Assembly (NCBI GenBank): GCA_002394205.1
Contig: DGTC01000060.1
Location: 1 to 64,000 of the forward strand
Reading direction: 5' to 3'
Origin: Lachnospira sp. UBA4346
Lineage (GTDB): Bacteria; Bacillota; Clostridia; Lachnospirales; Lachnospiraceae
Length of the DNA: 64,000 bases
Shown here: positions 56,501-63,841 of the stretch, in pieces
Position numbering within the stretch: the stretch's first letter is position 1
Layout: every line of letters begins with the position of its first letter
Program-made: the position numbers and the translations under genes
The notes under the pieces: model-generated
Told to the model about the DNA's origin: nothing
Databases searched by the model: none
The model's input: the letters and a program-made list of their open reading frames with translations, nothing else

Positions 56501-57114
56501 ATGGCATGGAGGGACCTGGAGGATATCAGTTTGTAGGAAGAACCGTGCAGATGTGGAATCCGCTTCGGGAGACGCAAGTATTCCAGAAAGGAAAGCCTTG
56601 GTTATTAAATTTCTTTGACCAGTTGCAGTTCTATCCGGTATCGCCGGAAGAAATTCTACAAGACAGAGAAGATTTCTTACGAGGCAAATTCGAGATTGAG
56701 ATTGAAGAGACAACGTTTCATTTAGGAGAATATCAGAAATTCTTAGCATCTATTGAGGAAGAGTCGAAGCAGTTTAAGAATCATCAGGAAGCGGCGTTTG
56801 AAGCAGAACGGGACAGATGGAAGAAAGAAGGATTAGATGAGTTTATTTCAGAAGAACAGGATGCGAAGCCATTTGCAATCGAAGAAGTTCCAACAGGATG
56901 TACAGGGGTAAAGACGACGCTGCCAGGCAGTGTATGGAAGGTGCTTGTGCAGGCAGGTGATACAGTTGAAAAGGGTGATGAAGTCGCTGTCTTAGAAAGT
57001 ATGAAAATGGAGTTTCCGGTTGTTGCAACAGTCGCAGGAATTGTAAAAGAAGTCTATTTAGAAGCAGGCGCACAGGTCGGTGCGGGACAGCTCGCAGTGG
57101 CAATACAAGGCTAG
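53524..57114 (+). CDS. Biotin-dependent guanidine/urea carboxylase
   Basis: 1196 aa from ATG 53524 (MLNKVLIANRGAIAVRIERT) behind AAAGGAG. Domain order: biotin carboxylase (1-450; KSTAGGGGIGMR ATP-grasp loop), KipA/AHS2-type carboxyltransferase (about 450-770; TTVQDYPGMVGYWGVG), KipI/AHS1-type domain (about 790-1000; GLGDVYLGAPVATP), and a C-terminal biotinyl domain with K1161 in ESMKMEF. It uses ATP and bicarbonate to carboxylate urea to allophanate or guanidine to carboxyguanidine. Two DUF1989 deiminase-type genes in the locus favour guanidine. Confidence 0.88.
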   Translation: MLNKVLIANRGAIAVRIERTLKKMGIGSVAVYAKADMDSLHVENADEAVFLGEGNAKETYLDMNKIIEAAKQTGAQAIHPGYGFLSENTDFCRLCEENNIKFIGPTPEQIETFGLKHAARALAMKADVPLLPGTELLSGVEEAVARATQIGYPVILKSTAGGGGIGMRICANEQELQDAYEAVCHLAAANFNNAGVFLEKYVTRSRHVEVQIFGNEYGEAVAIGERDCSVQRRNQKVVEESPAPNISDEVRRKMYAAAERLAKTAGYRSAGTVEFLYDETEEHFYFLEVNTRLQVEHGITEEVMGVDLVEWMVKEADGSLKNLKEQIQAPKGHAIEVRIYAEDCLNGFRPSSGKVDEVYFDKDCRIETWIRKGIEVTSLFDPMLAKLIVHGTDRQDAIRKMRHVLDVSRVYGITTNLQYLKALFDTPMYCEAQLHTGMLNGFLPEEHALEVLDGGVQTTVQDYPGMVGYWGVGVPPCGPMDAYNFRLGNSLLENDATAAGLEMTLCGGSYKFRTAMSFCITGADMKPTLDGTPVRMYQVVHAMPGQVLTFSTCELGMRTYLLIAGGFDMPQVMGSRSTFIDGKFGGHGGRTLRTGDVLRVFDHCMVDSIESLPEQYIPQLTHHWTIGVLVGPQPTEEYLKPDYLETLTNSEYEVNFNSARTGIRLNGPIPQWVREDGGEAGLHPSNIHDNAYAVGTLDLTGDQSILLGPDGPSLGGFVCPVTTARAELWKLGQLHPGDKVRFQLLNLSQAEALYQKMQANLEKNYTVLQLPEPDRTICAKDAILAQEVVADTPICIRLDGEDNILVEYGKMELDIAIRFRVHVLMNQIQERKEELHIIDLTPGIRSLQIHFDAEQMTAREMTEIVLECNRQLPELTDITVPSRIIRLPLSWDDPQTQIAAQRYQQTVRPNAPWCPSNPEFIRRINGLDSVNDVQNIVFDAKYLVLGLGDVYLGAPVATPIDPRHRMVTTKYNPARPWTPENAVGIGGAYLCVYGMEGPGGYQFVGRTVQMWNPLRETQVFQKGKPWLLNFFDQLQFYPVSPEEILQDREDFLRGKFEIEIEETTFHLGEYQKFLASIEEESKQFKNHQEAAFEAERDRWKKEGLDEFISEEQDAKPFAIEEVPTGCTGVKTTLPGSVWKVLVQAGDTVEKGDEVAVLESMKMEFPVVATVAGIVKEVYLEAGAQVGAGQLAVAIQG

Positions 57115-57164
57115 AAATAAATCAAAGAAGCATGAAATATACCAACAACGAGGAGGATATTCAA

Positions 57165-58484
57165 ATGACGATACAAGAATTACAACGTGCATACCGTAGT
57201 GGAAAGCATACACCGACAGAAGTGATTCATCAAATTATCGAAGCATCCAAAGAATATGAAGACTATAACATCTGGATTACAAAACCGGATATGGAATGGA
57301 TCGCGCCATATCTAAATGGGTTACAGAAACTAGATAAAGCAAAATATCCACTGTGGGGAATTCCATTTGCGATGAAAGACAATATTGATCTTGCAGGTAT
57401 ACCAACGACAGCAGCATGTCCGGCATATGCATATACACCGACAGAACATGCAACAGTTGTCCAAAAACTGATTGAAGCAGGTGCGATTCCTGTAGGAAAG
57501 ACCAACTTAGATCAGTTTGCAACAGGACTGGTTGGAACACGAAGTCCTTATGGAGAAGTACATAATGCAAAGTGTCCGGAACGAATCAGCGGCGGTTCAA
57601 GTTCGGGTTCTGCAGTAGCAGTTGCATTAGGAATCGTACCGTTTGCATTGGGAACAGATACGGCAGGTTCCGGAAGGGTTCCGGCAGCGTTAAATGGAAT
57701 TGTCGGATACAAACCGCCGCTTGGTGCATGGTCAACAAAGGGGGTGGTTCCGGCGTGTGCAAGTCTGGATTGTGTGACCGTATTTACAAATAATTTGGAT
57801 GATGCAGAAATTGTAGATGAAATCGTAAAAGGATATGATCCGGCATGCAGTTGGTCGAAGAGATTTGAGCAGGAGAAACAGACAGTGCCGGAGACAATCT
57901 ATATTCCACAGGAAGAACCGATATTTTTTGGACCATTTGCAAAAGAATATAAAAAGTATTGGAAGGAAGCATTAAGACAGTTATTTGAAATGGGAATTCA
58001 TGTGGAACAGACAGATTGTTCTTATCTGCGGCAGGCGGCATCCATTCTGTATGATGGACCGTGGGTGGCAGAGCGATGGAATGATTTGGGAGAATTTGTG
58101 ACAGGACATACAGGAGAAATCTTTCCGGTAACAGAGACGATTTTAAGGTCGGGAGATAATCCGAATCTTACAGCGGCATCGCTCTTTGAAGCAATGCATC
58201 AGCTGCAGGCATACAAAGCAAGAACCAGAGAGCTGTTAAAAGACGCGGTGCTGATTATGCCAACGTGCGGCGGAACGTTTACAAGAGCACAGGTGCGTGA
58301 TAATCCGATTGAGACGAACAGTCAGATGGGGCTGTATACCAATCACTGTAATCTGCTTGATTTATGTGCGATGGATGTACCGCTTGTCAATGAACAGACA
58401 CAGGATAATCCATTTGGAATTACAATCTTTTCTTTGGCAGAGCAGTCTGGCATTGTGAAAAAATGTGCAAAGTTATTTTTATAA
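57165..58484 (+). CDS. atzF: Allophanate hydrolase, amidase domain only
   Basis: 439 aa from ATG 57165 with GAGGAGG upstream. Amidase-signature enzyme: FAMKDNIDLAG (catalytic Lys), SGGSSSGSAVAVALG (cis-Ser and nucleophile Ser), DTAGSGRVPAALNGIVG. It follows the carboxylase by about 50 nt, supporting hydrolysis of allophanate to ammonia and CO2. Typical AtzF proteins are near 600 aa with a C-terminal domain that helps finish the reaction; that domain is missing here and no separate gene for it is seen. Confidence 0.82.
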   Translation: MTIQELQRAYRSGKHTPTEVIHQIIEASKEYEDYNIWITKPDMEWIAPYLNGLQKLDKAKYPLWGIPFAMKDNIDLAGIPTTAACPAYAYTPTEHATVVQKLIEAGAIPVGKTNLDQFATGLVGTRSPYGEVHNAKCPERISGGSSSGSAVAVALGIVPFALGTDTAGSGRVPAALNGIVGYKPPLGAWSTKGVVPACASLDCVTVFTNNLDDAEIVDEIVKGYDPACSWSKRFEQEKQTVPETIYIPQEEPIFFGPFAKEYKKYWKEALRQLFEMGIHVEQTDCSYLRQAASILYDGPWVAERWNDLGEFVTGHTGEIFPVTETILRSGDNPNLTAASLFEAMHQLQAYKARTRELLKDAVLIMPTCGGTFTRAQVRDNPIETNSQMGLYTNHCNLLDLCAMDVPLVNEQTQDNPFGITIFSLAEQSGIVKKCAKLFL

Positions 58485-58515
58485 ATGTCTTTTGAAAATT
58501 AAATGAGAAGAAATC

Positions 58516-58553
58516 GAAGTCTGTACAGAAAAACTGGCAGACTTCATTTTTTT
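58516..58553 (+). terminator. Intrinsic terminator after allophanate hydrolase
   Basis: GAAGTCTG (58516-58523) pairs with CAGACTTC (58538-58545), followed by seven T's. The carboxylase-hydrolase transcript probably ends here. Confidence 0.82.
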
Positions 58554-58582
58554 CGATATTATTAATAGTTCGTGTGAATTTA

Positions 58583-58611
58583 TTGAAAATTGCACTTTCG
58601 TATGCTACTTT
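58583..58611 (+). promoter_or_regulatory. luxR-type gene promoter containing the ACGAAAGTG motif
   Basis: TTGAAA (58583-58588), 17-bp spacer, TACTTT (58606-58611). The spacer holds CACTTTCGT (58593-58601), the reverse complement of ACGAAAGTG, which recurs at 53282 and 59429. A protein bound here would sit between -35 and -10. Confidence 0.5.
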
Positions 58612-58656
58612 GATAAAGAAAAATAATGTCATTTACAAACGGAAAGGAAGAATTGT

Positions 58657-59427
58657 ATGGAGTATGAGCGATTAAAAGAAAATGAATGGAATACGATTAA
58701 TAAAGTCCTGCTAGAATTGTATGAATTAGAAAATATGAATGATTTCTCAGAGAAGTTGTTGAAGCTGTTTCGGATGCTGATTCCGTATTCACAAGGGTGT
58801 TTTCTGATGTTTGACGAACATGTCAGAATTGATACAGAGCGTTCGGCAAATATCGGAATGACAGACGAGATGTGGGATGCATATGTCAATGATTTTTTCG
58901 AAAAAGATTATTTGAATTATGTGATGGATTATGCAGACAGTACGATTACATACAAAGATACACAGATGTTTGAAGAAAAGATTCGAACCGGTACAGAATT
59001 TTATAAGGAGTTTCTAAAGCCAAATAATATTCCGTATGGCTGTGGTATTATTCTGATGAAGGACGGCGAGTTACTTGGAGTAATTAATCTGTTTCGCAGT
59101 ATGTCGTTGGGAGATTTTTCGGATAAAGATATTTATATTCTTGAAATATTAAAACTACACCTAAGAAATATAACAAGGAAATTGATTCACGGACATCAGG
59201 AATTGGAAGCAATGCAGACAAATCATATCGAAATGTTTGCAAATAAGATGAGACTGTCAGACAGAGAATTAGAAGTGATGCAGTTTCTGCTTGCAGGATA
59301 TACCAATGCGGAGATTAGCGAAAAGTTAGTGATTAGTTTATCTACAGTCAAGAAACACATTTATCATATTTTTACGAAGGCAGGCGTAAAGAGCAGAAGT
59401 CAGTTATCAGCAGCCATTCGCTTATAG
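58657..59427 (+). CDS. LuxR-family transcriptional regulator
   Basis: 256 aa. Residues about 20-180 look like a GAF-type sensor domain (GCGIILMKDGELLGVINLFRSM), and the C-terminal 65 residues are a LuxR HTH (LSDRELEVMQFLLAGYTNAE; ISLSTVKKHIYHIF). There is no receiver domain. It lies between the two blocks of the guanidine/urea locus, so it probably controls them. A conserved 9-mer, ACGAAAGTG, near all three upstream regions is the candidate binding site. Confidence 0.85.
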   Translation: MEYERLKENEWNTINKVLLELYELENMNDFSEKLLKLFRMLIPYSQGCFLMFDEHVRIDTERSANIGMTDEMWDAYVNDFFEKDYLNYVMDYADSTITYKDTQMFEEKIRTGTEFYKEFLKPNNIPYGCGIILMKDGELLGVINLFRSMSLGDFSDKDIYILEILKLHLRNITRKLIHGHQELEAMQTNHIEMFANKMRLSDRELEVMQFLLAGYTNAEISEKLVISLSTVKKHIYHIFTKAGVKSRSQLSAAIRL

Positions 59428-59480
59428 AACGAAAGTGGTACAAATATTTGATATAGTTCTAGTTTTTCAAAGAGAATCGC

Positions 59481-59533
59481 TATTTTGGGCAATTGTAAGC
59501 AGGAAAAAGCGATGTTACAATATACCCAACATC
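59481..59533 (+). ncRNA. Candidate riboswitch-like pseudoknot, copy B
   Basis: Starts with TATTTTGGGCAATTGT, 15 of 16 bases as in copy A. Stem 1: ATTGTAA (59492-59498) with TTACAAT (59515-59521). Stem 2: GATG (59511-59514) with CATC (59530-59533). An outer TTGGG/CCCAA pairing is also possible. It is followed 38 nt later by a leader terminator (59571-59607), an arrangement expected for a transcriptional riboswitch. Confidence 0.6.
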
Positions 59534-59570
59534 AAACAGAAACAAACAATTTTATAAATTATAAAAATGC

Positions 59571-59607
59571 AAAGGTGCAGAAAGTTTTATCTTTTTGCGC
59601 CTTTTTG
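59571..59607 (+). terminator. Leader terminator before the first DUF1989 gene
   Basis: Stem 59571-59584 with 59591-59604 (two G-U pairs), 6-nt loop, T-rich tail. It ends about 15 nt before the GGAGG RBS, so it must be bypassed for the downstream genes to be expressed from an upstream promoter. It contains GCAAAGGTGC (59569-59578), as in the aminotransferase leader. Confidence 0.72.
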
Positions 59608-59631
59608 TTTTGTTTCAGAATGGAGGATTCA

Positions 59632-60354
59632 ATGAAGAAAATATGGTCAAAGACGTTAAAGCCTGGAGAAAAGTGGTCAGGAAATATCGGCAAAGGAAAA
59701 TATATTCATTTTAAGGCATTAGGAGACAACGCAAATGTGTCTATGCTTTTGTACAATATGTTTGACAAAACAGAACGATATAACATGCCGGATTCACTCA
59801 AAGCACAGTATACGGCACATTTAACCAGAGGCAATGTATTGATGAGTGACAACGGAAGAGTACTTGCAAGCATCGTAGAAGATAGTTTGGGCTGGCATGA
59901 TTCTATTGCAGGTTGTACAAGCAGACAGCAGACAGATGAGAAATATGGAAAGACAACGTATCAGGAGCAGGGCAATGACTGGCTGCGCAGCGGTTATGAG
60001 AATTTTGCAGTAGAACTGGTTCGAAATGGAATGGATTTAGGAGATCTCGTTCCGTGTGTCAATCTGTTTTCCAAAGTCTATGTGGAAGAAGATGGCAGTA
60101 TGCATTATGAGACAAATCACTGTAAGGAAGGGGCAACAGTTACGCTTCGTACAGAGATGAATGTTATTTTGATTCTTTCTAATACACCAAATCCGCTAGA
60201 TCCGTCAGATACGTATCCGAGTGTACCTGTTACGGTAGAAGTGTATGATGCACCAGAGGTTGATTTGTTGGATGAATGTGTCAATTACAGAACAGAAAAT
60301 TATCGTGCATTTGAAAATACATGGGATTACAACAATTTATTGGGACTTTCATGA
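59632..60354 (+). CDS. DUF1989 protein, carboxyguanidine deiminase subunit type
   Basis: 240 aa from ATG 59632 (MKKIWSKTLKPGEKWSGNIG), behind GGAGG; the frame is open to 59485 but that part overlaps the leader RNA. Urea carboxylase-associated protein family: WHDSIAGCTSRQQTDEKYG carries the conserved H, C and R residues. Paired DUF1989 proteins (CgdA/CgdB) form a deiminase turning carboxyguanidine into allophanate. The second member follows; which subunit this is was not settled. Confidence 0.82.
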   Translation: MKKIWSKTLKPGEKWSGNIGKGKYIHFKALGDNANVSMLLYNMFDKTERYNMPDSLKAQYTAHLTRGNVLMSDNGRVLASIVEDSLGWHDSIAGCTSRQQTDEKYGKTTYQEQGNDWLRSGYENFAVELVRNGMDLGDLVPCVNLFSKVYVEEDGSMHYETNHCKEGATVTLRTEMNVILILSNTPNPLDPSDTYPSVPVTVEVYDAPEVDLLDECVNYRTENYRAFENTWDYNNLLGLS

Positions 60355-60377
60355 AAGAAGAAAGGTGGGAATGGAAT

Positions 60378-61037
60378 ATGTATGGATTTATTGAACAGAA
60401 AAGTGATAAGAAAATAGAAGATGCAATCTATAACGAAGTGGTCAATGCAGGAGATGGCTGGCTGCATGAATTATTGCCGGGACAGACATTTCGGATTTTG
60501 GATTTGGAAGGCAATCAGGCTGTGGATACAACCTTTTATGATGCAGAGAACCCAGAAGATCATTACAGTGCGATTCAGACGATTGTGCAGCAGAAGAATA
60601 TTTATTTGACGACGGGGAGCATCTTGCGTGCAGAGTCCGGAAAACCGCTGCTTGAGATTACAGCGGATTTGACAGGCAGACATGATACGCTTGGAGGAGC
60701 CTGTTCTTCTCAGAGCAATACGGTTCGTTATGCAAGAGAAAAGATTGATATGCACAATTGCAGAGACAGTTTTTTGTTACAGTTAGCATGTAACCAGACC
60801 GGTGTTTCGATTCGCAAGAAGGATTTGGCACCGAATATTAATTTTTTCATGAATGTTCCGGTGACTAAAGAGGGCGGCTTAAAATTTGACGATGGCGTGT
60901 CTGCACCGGGAAAATATGTGGAAATGAAAGCACTAGAGCATACCATTGTGTTGATAAGTAACTGTCCACAGTTAAATAACCCATGCAATGCATATCATCC
61001 GACACCGGTTCGACTGATTATTTGGGATGCAGAGTAA
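60378..61037 (+). CDS. DUF1989 protein, second carboxyguanidine deiminase subunit type
   Basis: 219 aa from ATG 60378 (MYGFIEQKSDKKIEDAIYNE), behind AAAGGTGGG; an in-frame ATG at 60351 has no good RBS. DLEGNQAVDTTFYDAE, RHDTLGGACSSQSN and MALEHTIVLISNCPQLNNP-like segments are typical of the family. It begins 23 nt after the first DUF1989 gene. The two together mark guanidine rather than plain urea breakdown. Confidence 0.82.
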   Translation: MYGFIEQKSDKKIEDAIYNEVVNAGDGWLHELLPGQTFRILDLEGNQAVDTTFYDAENPEDHYSAIQTIVQQKNIYLTTGSILRAESGKPLLEITADLTGRHDTLGGACSSQSNTVRYAREKIDMHNCRDSFLLQLACNQTGVSIRKKDLAPNINFFMNVPVTKEGGLKFDDGVSAPGKYVEMKALEHTIVLISNCPQLNNPCNAYHPTPVRLIIWDAE

Positions 61038-61145
61038 CAACAGGATTCGGGAAGCAAAAAGTGTATTTTATGTTTTGTTGCACCTTTGACTTCTGAATCA
61101 GAATAGAAAAAACACAGACAGATTATAGAGTGAGGAGAAAAGACC

Positions 61146-61472
61146 ATGAAAATGATTAAGGCAATTGTCAGACCGGAACGAGCAGAAGATGTATTAGAAA
61201 AATTGATTGAAAAAGGATTTCCGGCAGCAACCAGAATGAGTGTATTAGGAAAAGGCAAGCAGAAGGGATTGAAGGTAGGCGATACGTATTATGATGAGAT
61301 TCCGAAAGAAATGATTATGATTGTGGTAGAAGATCAGGATTTGAATGTTGTTGTGAAAACGATTTCTGAGGAAGCCAGAACCAGTAAGACAGGAACATAT
61401 GGCGATGGCAAAATCTTTATTACAGAAGTTGAAAAAGCAATTACAATCAGCAGCGGAGAAGAGATACTGTAA
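61146..61472 (+). CDS. PII signalling protein, NifI1-like
   Basis: 108 aa PII-family protein. KMIKAIVRPERAEDVLEKL, VLGKGKQKGLKVGDTYYDE and TGTYGDGKIFITEVEKAI match the NifI1 subgroup more than GlnB/GlnK, because the T-loop lacks the uridylylated RGxEY sequence. PII proteins bind ATP, ADP and 2-oxoglutarate and act by protein contact. NifI1 normally sits between nifH and nifD; no nitrogenase gene is here. GAGGAG precedes ATG 61146. Confidence 0.82.
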   Translation: MKMIKAIVRPERAEDVLEKLIEKGFPAATRMSVLGKGKQKGLKVGDTYYDEIPKEMIMIVVEDQDLNVVVKTISEEARTSKTGTYGDGKIFITEVEKAITISSGEEIL

Positions 61473-61492
61473 CAGACAAGGAGTAGGAATCT

Positions 61493-61834
61493 ATGAAGGA
61501 AATTATTGTGATTATCAGACCGAAGATGTATTTTGTGACCAAAAAGGCGTTAAATGAAGTCGGGTTTCATTCCATGACGGTTCGTGATGTCATTGGTCGT
61601 GGAAAACAACCGATTCAGTATGATTTAGATGAAGAAGGCGAGGTAAGACAGCGTCTTGTAGCAAAGAAAATGATTGATATGTTTGTACGGGATGAAGATG
61701 TGGACTTTCTGCTGCATACCATTGTAGATGCGAATACAACGAATCATGCAGGCGACGGTAAAGTCTTTGTCTTGCCGGCAAGTGATGCCATTCGGATTCG
61801 TACGGGACAGACCGGAGAAGAGGCTTTGATTTAA
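61493..61834 (+). CDS. PII signalling protein, NifI2-like
   Basis: 113 aa. KEIIVIIRPKMYFVTKKALNE, IGRGKQPIQYDLDEEGEVR, and HAGDGKVFVLPASDAIRIRTG resemble NifI2, which has a different T-loop from NifI1 and pairs with it. It starts 20 nt after the NifI1-like gene, behind AAGGAG. The pair may control the carboxylase, deiminase or the ABC transporter in response to nitrogen and energy status; this is inference. Confidence 0.8.
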   Translation: MKEIIVIIRPKMYFVTKKALNEVGFHSMTVRDVIGRGKQPIQYDLDEEGEVRQRLVAKKMIDMFVRDEDVDFLLHTIVDANTTNHAGDGKVFVLPASDAIRIRTGQTGEEALI

Positions 61835-61923
61835 TGCATTAGAAGGTAGTAAAAAGAGTATTTTATAAAATATTTAATGATATATAACGAATATACTTTA
61901 TATATACTGGAAAGGAAATGAAT

Positions 61924-62943
61924 GTGAAAAGTTTAACAAGAAAATGGACGGCATTGGCAGTGATTTTGAGCCTGCTAACGGGGAGTCTTGCATTTACCGG
62001 CTGTGGAAAGAATCCTTATCCGAAGGGCAGTGAACAGAATCCGTTTATATTAGGAATTAGTCCGATGGCAGGCTGGTATGCATGGTATGGTGTACAGGAT
62101 TGCGGAATTTTTGAGAAAAATGGTGTTCATGTGAAAATCGAATATTTTCCGGTATATAGCGATTCCCTGACTGCATTTTATTCGAAAAGAGTAGACGGAA
62201 TCTGCATCGCAGGTTCTGATGCGATTGCGCCATTTATGGAGGATGTAGAATTTCAGATTGTGTTGGTAACGGATACGTCTTATGGTGCAGACGGTTTGGT
62301 GGTACAGCAGGGCATTGATACAATACAGGATTTGAAAGGAAAGACGGTTGCGACAGAAATTGGTACATTAGAGCACATGTTTCTGCTGCATACGTTAGAA
62401 AGCTATCATATGAGCGTTGATGATATTGAACTTGTCAATATGACAATTAATGATGCAGGACCGGCATTTATTGCAGGAAGCGTAGATGCAGCAGTTTTGT
62501 GGGAGCCGACATTGTCTATGGCAGTGGAAGCCGGAAAATTATTATACAGTTCGAAAGAAACACCGGGATTGATTCCGGATACTTTTGCAGTTCGCAGTGA
62601 AATTATCAATGAACAGCCGGAAATTGTGCAGAAAATCGTCGATTCGTGGTGCGAAGGAACGCAGTATTTAAATGAGAGAGATGCATATTTTATAGAAACG
62701 ATTGCACAGGACGCAGAGATTTCCGTAGCAGAGTATCAGAATATGTTAGACGGTGTTACGATTTACAATCAGGAAATGAATCAGGAAATTTTTACGGAAG
62801 GCAGTGACTATATGCATCTGAATTATACATTACAGGATATGTCAGAATTTCTCTACAATGTTCAGATGATTGATACGAAACCAAAGACCTTAGAGGGCAT
62901 CTATACAGCACATTTTGTACAGGAAAATAATCGTGGAGAATGA
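61924..62943 (+). CDS. NitT/TauT-type solute-binding lipoprotein
   Basis: 339 aa. GTG 61924 is preferred (7 nt after AAAGGA) over ATG 61918, which is too close. Signal peptide with lipobox LAFTGC, so a lipoprotein made by Lgt. The mature protein is a NMT1/SsuA-type binding protein (MAGWYAWYGVQDCGIFEKNG; DLKGKTVATEIGTLEHMF; FIAGSVDAAVLWEPTL). Linked to the DUF1989 genes, guanidine is the likely ligand; urea or a related compound is possible. Confidence 0.85.
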   Translation: MKSLTRKWTALAVILSLLTGSLAFTGCGKNPYPKGSEQNPFILGISPMAGWYAWYGVQDCGIFEKNGVHVKIEYFPVYSDSLTAFYSKRVDGICIAGSDAIAPFMEDVEFQIVLVTDTSYGADGLVVQQGIDTIQDLKGKTVATEIGTLEHMFLLHTLESYHMSVDDIELVNMTINDAGPAFIAGSVDAAVLWEPTLSMAVEAGKLLYSSKETPGLIPDTFAVRSEIINEQPEIVQKIVDSWCEGTQYLNERDAYFIETIAQDAEISVAEYQNMLDGVTIYNQEMNQEIFTEGSDYMHLNYTLQDMSEFLYNVQMIDTKPKTLEGIYTAHFVQENNRGE

Positions 62944-63041
62944 GGAGTCCATTAAGAAGAAAGCGGTTATACGCACAGAAGTACTGCCGTTAGAATGAAG
63001 TGAAGAAGCATTACAAAGTCTTAAGAAAAATGGAGAATACT

Positions 63042-63818
63042 ATGGTTAGAATAAAAATTAGAAAAGAAATACCAAAAAAGAGGTATGTGACGCTGGCAAT
63101 ACTGGCATTTGTATGTATTCTGCTTGTATGGAGTATTGTGAGTGAACTTGGATTGGTAGAATCCATCTTTTTACCAACGCCGCGCAGTGTGATTCGGTAT
63201 ACCATGCGTTCCATTGCCAATGGAACATTATTTGCAAATATGGGAATCAGTGTATACAGAATTCTTGCAGGATTTTGTCTTGCAGTGATTTTAGGAGTGC
63301 CTATTGGAATCATTGCAGGAACATTTAAACCCTTTGAAGCGGTTGTGCGGCCAATATCCGAGTTTATCCGTTATATGCCGGTGCCTGCATTTGTACCTTT
63401 GATTATGGTGTGGGTTGGCATCGGCGAGTCAGCGAAAATTACAGTCATTTTTATTGGTACATTTTTTCAGATGGTACTGATGGTGGCAGACGATGCGATG
63501 GCAGTTCCAGATGATTTGATTCATGCAAGCTATACATTGGGAACGAATAATTTCACAGCGGTTACAAAGGTATTAATTCCTGCGATGCTGCCACGTCTGA
63601 TGGAAACGCTTCGGATGATGATTGGCTGGGCTTGGACTTATCTTGTCAGTGCAGAGTTGGTTGCTGCGAATAGTGGACTTGGTTATAGCATCTTAAAGGC
63701 ACAGCGATTTATCAAAACAGATGCCATATTTTCAGGAATTCTGATTATCGGACTGCTCGGATTGATTACGGACAGAATCTTTGCATACATCAATAAGAAG
63801 TTGTTTCACTGGGCGTAA
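63042..63818 (+). CDS. ABC transporter permease, NitT/TauT type
   Basis: 258 aa from ATG 63042, with GGAG at 63032-63035; an upstream GTG at 63000 lacks an RBS. Six or so helices; FLPTPRSVIRYT at the N-terminus and a late EAA-type loop (ASYTLGTNNFTAVTKVLIPAMLPRLMETLR) that contacts the ATPase. It follows the binding protein and precedes the ATPase, completing one importer. Confidence 0.87.
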   Translation: MVRIKIRKEIPKKRYVTLAILAFVCILLVWSIVSELGLVESIFLPTPRSVIRYTMRSIANGTLFANMGISVYRILAGFCLAVILGVPIGIIAGTFKPFEAVVRPISEFIRYMPVPAFVPLIMVWVGIGESAKITVIFIGTFFQMVLMVADDAMAVPDDLIHASYTLGTNNFTAVTKVLIPAMLPRLMETLRMMIGWAWTYLVSAELVAANSGLGYSILKAQRFIKTDAIFSGILIIGLLGLITDRIFAYINKKLFHWA

Positions 63819-63841
63819 AACAGACATAGAGGAGAGAGAAT

